From NCBI GenBank assembly GCA_002394605.1, contig DGUI01000038.1, positions 1 through 16,254 on the forward strand: a stretch of 16,254 nt of DNA, written 5' to 3'. The DNA comes from Mageeibacillus sp. UBA4314 (GTDB lineage: Bacteria; Bacillota; Clostridia; Saccharofermentanales; Saccharofermentanaceae). The notes beneath the pieces are model-generated. The model was not told where the DNA came from. It made no database searches and worked only from the letters and a program-made list of their open reading frames with translations. A program made the translations under genes and the position numbers. This document shows, one piece after another, positions 14,563 through 16,254 of this stretch (the first letter of the stretch is position 1; every line of letters begins with the position of its first letter).

Positions 14563-14589
14563 ATTATAACAGATAACGCGTGGTATAAT
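14563..14589. promoter_or_regulatory. Back-to-back extended -10 promoters
   Basis: TATAAT occurs on the minus strand at 14563-14568, for the EAL-PAS-PAS gene, and on the plus strand at 14584-14589, for the HAD gene. Both have the TGn extension (TGTTATAAT and TGGTATAAT), which compensates for missing -35 boxes. Only 15 bases separate the two -10 boxes, and the segment is itself an inverted repeat, GATTATAACA with TGGTATAATC, one mismatch. Confidence 0.65.
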
Positions 14590-14622
14590 CGATAGTGTAT
14601 TGATCATTTCAGGGGATTTGTT

Positions 14623-15417
14623 ATGCAGGCGCCGGACCAAGAATGCAGGATAAGAGCAGTATTTTTCGATGTTGACGGAACCTTGCTGTCGCACGGACTT
14701 AACGATGTCCCAAAAAGCGCGAGGGAGGCCATCAAGAAGCTGAGGGGGAATGGCATCCTGACCATAGTTGCAACGGGCAGGCATATGATCGAATTCTCCA
14801 AACTCCCCATTAGTGACATCAAGTTCGACCGCTACCTGATGCTCAACGGCCAACTCCTCCTCGACTCGGACCTCAAGGTCTATGCCGGCACCCCGATCGA
14901 CAAAGGCGAGATGGAAGTCTTATCGCGCATCTTCAACGCCAAGAAGATCCCTTTCGTGCTGATCGGCGCGGACAACAGGTACATAAATTACGTGGACGAT
15001 ACGGTGGTCAGGACACAGAACGAGACGAAGGGAACGGTCCCGGAGATCGGCAGCTACAACGGAGAGGACGTCTACCAGATACTGGCTTTCGTCCCGGATA
15101 AGCAGAAGAAGATGCTCGACGACCTTCTCGACGAATGCGCCGTCACGAGCTGGAACGAGACCGGCATCGACATCATCCCCAAGGAGGGCGGCAAAGCGGC
15201 CGGCATGAAGCGCTTCATCGAAGAGAACGGCATCGACCGCAGCGAGACCATGGCCTTCGGCGACGGCGAGAACGACATCGAAATGCTCGAGTTCGCCGGC
15301 ATCGGCGTCGCAATGGGCAACGCCCCCGACCCGGTCAAAGCAGCCGCCGACTACGTCACTGCTCCGATCGACGACGACGGCATCGCGAAAGCGTTAACAA
15401 AGTTTGGATTGATCTGA
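14623..15417 (+). CDS. Cof-type HAD phosphatase
   Basis: 264 aa, cytoplasmic. All four HAD motifs are present: FFDVDGTLL with nucleophile Asp16 and acid/base Asp18; VATGR (Thr51); Lys191 in GGKAAGMKRF; and FGDGENDIEML with Asp214 and Asp218 holding the magnesium. The large cap between motifs II and III, LMLNGQLL and the C-terminal GVAMGNAPDPVKAAADYVTAPIDDDGIAKAL pattern place it in the Cof/YidA group, which removes phosphate from sugar phosphates and cofactors; the substrate cannot be named. GGGG lies 7 bases before the ATG, a weaker site than its neighbours have. It is divergent from the EAL-PAS-PAS gene and is followed after 24 bases by a small lipoprotein. Confidence 0.93.
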   Translation: MQAPDQECRIRAVFFDVDGTLLSHGLNDVPKSAREAIKKLRGNGILTIVATGRHMIEFSKLPISDIKFDRYLMLNGQLLLDSDLKVYAGTPIDKGEMEVLSRIFNAKKIPFVLIGADNRYINYVDDTVVRTQNETKGTVPEIGSYNGEDVYQILAFVPDKQKKMLDDLLDECAVTSWNETGIDIIPKEGGKAAGMKRFIEENGIDRSETMAFGDGENDIEMLEFAGIGVAMGNAPDPVKAAADYVTAPIDDDGIAKALTKFGLI

Positions 15418-15441
15418 ATCAATTAATACAGGGAGGTTTTT

Positions 15442-15786
15442 ATGAAAAAAGCATTATCAGTACTTCTTTTGATCACACTCGCCAGCATGGTCTTCCTTGT
15501 CTCAGGCTGCGGCACCAAAGCAGACTACGAGTCTCCCCTCGCGATGTACAGTGCCTTCAGCAAGAATGAGGACATCGTCGGAAAGACAGTTGAGGTCCAG
15601 GTAAATGACGACTATATAGCAGACGCTATCTACGATGGCGTAACCCCTGACTTCAGCACATCCATAACCATCTATGTCGGCGAAGAAGCCGCAAAGAAAG
15701 TCAAGAAAGGCGACACCGTCATCGTCAGGATCTCCAGGCACGAGACGAAACTGGCGACGTTTGATGTTTACGGACATATAGTCTAA
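15442..15786 (+). CDS. Small lipoprotein with possible OB-fold domain
   Basis: 114 aa. The signal peptide MKKALSVLLLITLASMVFLVSGC ends in the lipobox LVSGC. The mature part, about 90 residues, runs YSAFSKNEDIVGKTVEVQVNDD..., then TSITIYVGEEAAKKVKKGDTVIVRIS, and ends in DVYGHIV. The layout, a helix, GKTVEV strand, KKGDTVIVRI strand, final strand, resembles the OB-like tRNA_anti-like domain found in secreted lipoproteins; this is inference. GGGAGG lies 5 bases before the ATG. It follows the HAD gene on the same strand and is probably cotranscribed. No clear terminator follows; the structured repeat begins about 40 bases on. Confidence 0.8.
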   Translation: MKKALSVLLLITLASMVFLVSGCGTKADYESPLAMYSAFSKNEDIVGKTVEVQVNDDYIADAIYDGVTPDFSTSITIYVGEEAAKKVKKGDTVIVRISRHETKLATFDVYGHIV

Positions 15787-15803
15787 GGGGTGTGGTTGGT
15801 AAA

Positions 15804-15830
15804 GTGCTTTGATGTGCTTTGCAGTGCTTT
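15804..15830. repeat. GTGCTTT repeated three times at 10-bp spacing
   Basis: GTGCTTT occurs at 15804-15810, 15814-15820 and 15824-15830, one helical turn apart, between the last lipoprotein gene and repeat copy B. The third copy overlaps the start of the 37-bp block shared with 71-107. No function is recognised. Confidence 0.6.
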
Positions 15831-15895
15831 ACTGCGCTGATGCAAAGATGTCCCTGGTGTCATATTTTGGGTTGGATAAGGGGTTCCGGACGATC

Positions 15896-15999
15896 CATTC
15901 TATAAATTGCTCTATGTAATGCAAATACATAGAGTGGTTTATAGAATATTCTATGTAGCGCTCTATGTAATGAATTTACATAGAGTGTTTTATAGAATG
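15896..15999 (-). other. Cloverleaf-forming inverted repeats, copy B
   Basis: The block is 104 nt, the same length as in copy A. The outer 11-bp stem, CATTCTATAAA (15896-15906) with TTTATAGAATG (15989-15999), and the CTCTATGTA/TACATAGAG arms are identical in pairing. The middle hairpin is a perfect ATAGAATATTCTAT. Loops differ from copy A (TTTGCAT and AATTCAT versus TTTTCAT), while stems are kept. Confidence 0.85.
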
Positions 16000-16086
16000 A
16001 ACTGATCCTATGACCTTGATCAAAGGTGTCCCCTGTGTCATCCGGCGTTGCCAGTCGCACAAAGTGTAACGGTAAAGGATTGTCAT

Positions 16087-16229
16087 TCAGACAAATACTC
16101 AGACTAACCGCCTCCAGTCTGAACATTAGTCTGAATAGTCAGTCAAGTCCTCAGACTAACAGCCTCCAGTCTGAACGTTAGTCTGAATAGTCAGTCAAGC
16201 ACTCAGACTAATCACTTCCAGTCTGAACA
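16087..16229 (-). repeat. 52-bp tandem array, three units
   Basis: On the plus strand AGTCTGAAC recurs at 16116, 16168 and 16220, an exact 52-bp period. Each unit holds the same pair of GTCTGA/TCAGAC hairpins as the array at 7076-7335. Copy number is three here against five there. Confidence 0.88.
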
Positions 16230-16254
16230 TTAGATAATATGAAATGACCTCACA

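Larger units (their letters stand above)
15827..16250 (-). repeat. Structured repeat element, copy B (inverted)
   Basis: On the minus strand this has the same module order as copy A: hairpin array (three 52-bp units, 16087-16229), spacer with the motif ATGACACAGGGGACACC (16025-16041), cloverleaf (15896-15999) and outer motif ATGACACCAGGGACAT (15848-15863). Unlike copy A, both GTGTC motifs are well kept, so the cloverleaf is framed by direct copies of the motif. The array ends at the 13-base TATGAAATGACCT (16238-16250), the inverse of the window's first 13 bases. Confidence 0.85.

Noticed and set aside
7693..15786. Composite transposon bounded by inverted repeat elements
   Set aside because: No transposase or integrase inside, and the content is ordinary chromosomal genes in several independent operons.

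Overview
The window looks like a chromosomal fragment of a Bacillota (Clostridia-type) bacterium of intermediate G+C content. The evidence is strong AGGAGG-type ribosome binding sites 5-8 bases before almost every start, short intergenic gaps, several lipobox-type lipoproteins, a PrsW-family protease, a CstA-type transporter and two EAL-domain signalling proteins. The genus cannot be named from the sequence. No rRNA, tRNA, CRISPR array, transposase, integrase, phage or plasmid gene was seen.
Left part (263-5018, minus strand): a three-gene operon runs leftward, lipoprotein (2617-3465), degenerate-GGDEF/EAL cyclic-di-GMP phosphodiesterase (809-2605) and flavodoxin (322-804). Junctions are tight and a strong terminator lies at 263-289. 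Upstream is a separate beta-helix surface lipoprotein (3571-4917), with its own terminator and an 11-bp-period direct repeat at its promoter that resembles an OmpR/PhoB-class regulator site. Next come a 50-aa small ORF (5013-5165) and a PreA-like dihydropyrimidine dehydrogenase carrying four predicted Fe-S motifs (5271-6767).
Middle (6768-7692): a gene-free stretch with a terminator, a possible short RNA, and copy A of a complex structured repeat made of a 52-bp-period hairpin array followed by a 104-nt cloverleaf.
Right part (7693-15786): a VOC/glyoxalase protein (+), a CstA-type transporter with a small anchored partner (-), a membrane protein (+), a lipoprotein (-), a small membrane protein plus PrsW-like protease with C-terminal zinc ribbons (+), an EAL-PAS-PAS protein (-), and a Cof-type HAD phosphatase with a small lipoprotein (+). 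This block is bounded at 15827-16250 by inverted copy B of the structured repeat. A third, rearranged fragment of the family sits at 1-107, and the two window ends carry a perfect 13-bp inverted repeat.
Functional theme: envelope lipoproteins and c-di-GMP turnover recur (two EAL proteins, five lipoproteins, a membrane protease). This would fit cell-surface or lifestyle control, but no physical system linking all the genes is shown. The most unusual content is the non-coding structured repeat family, not any gene.
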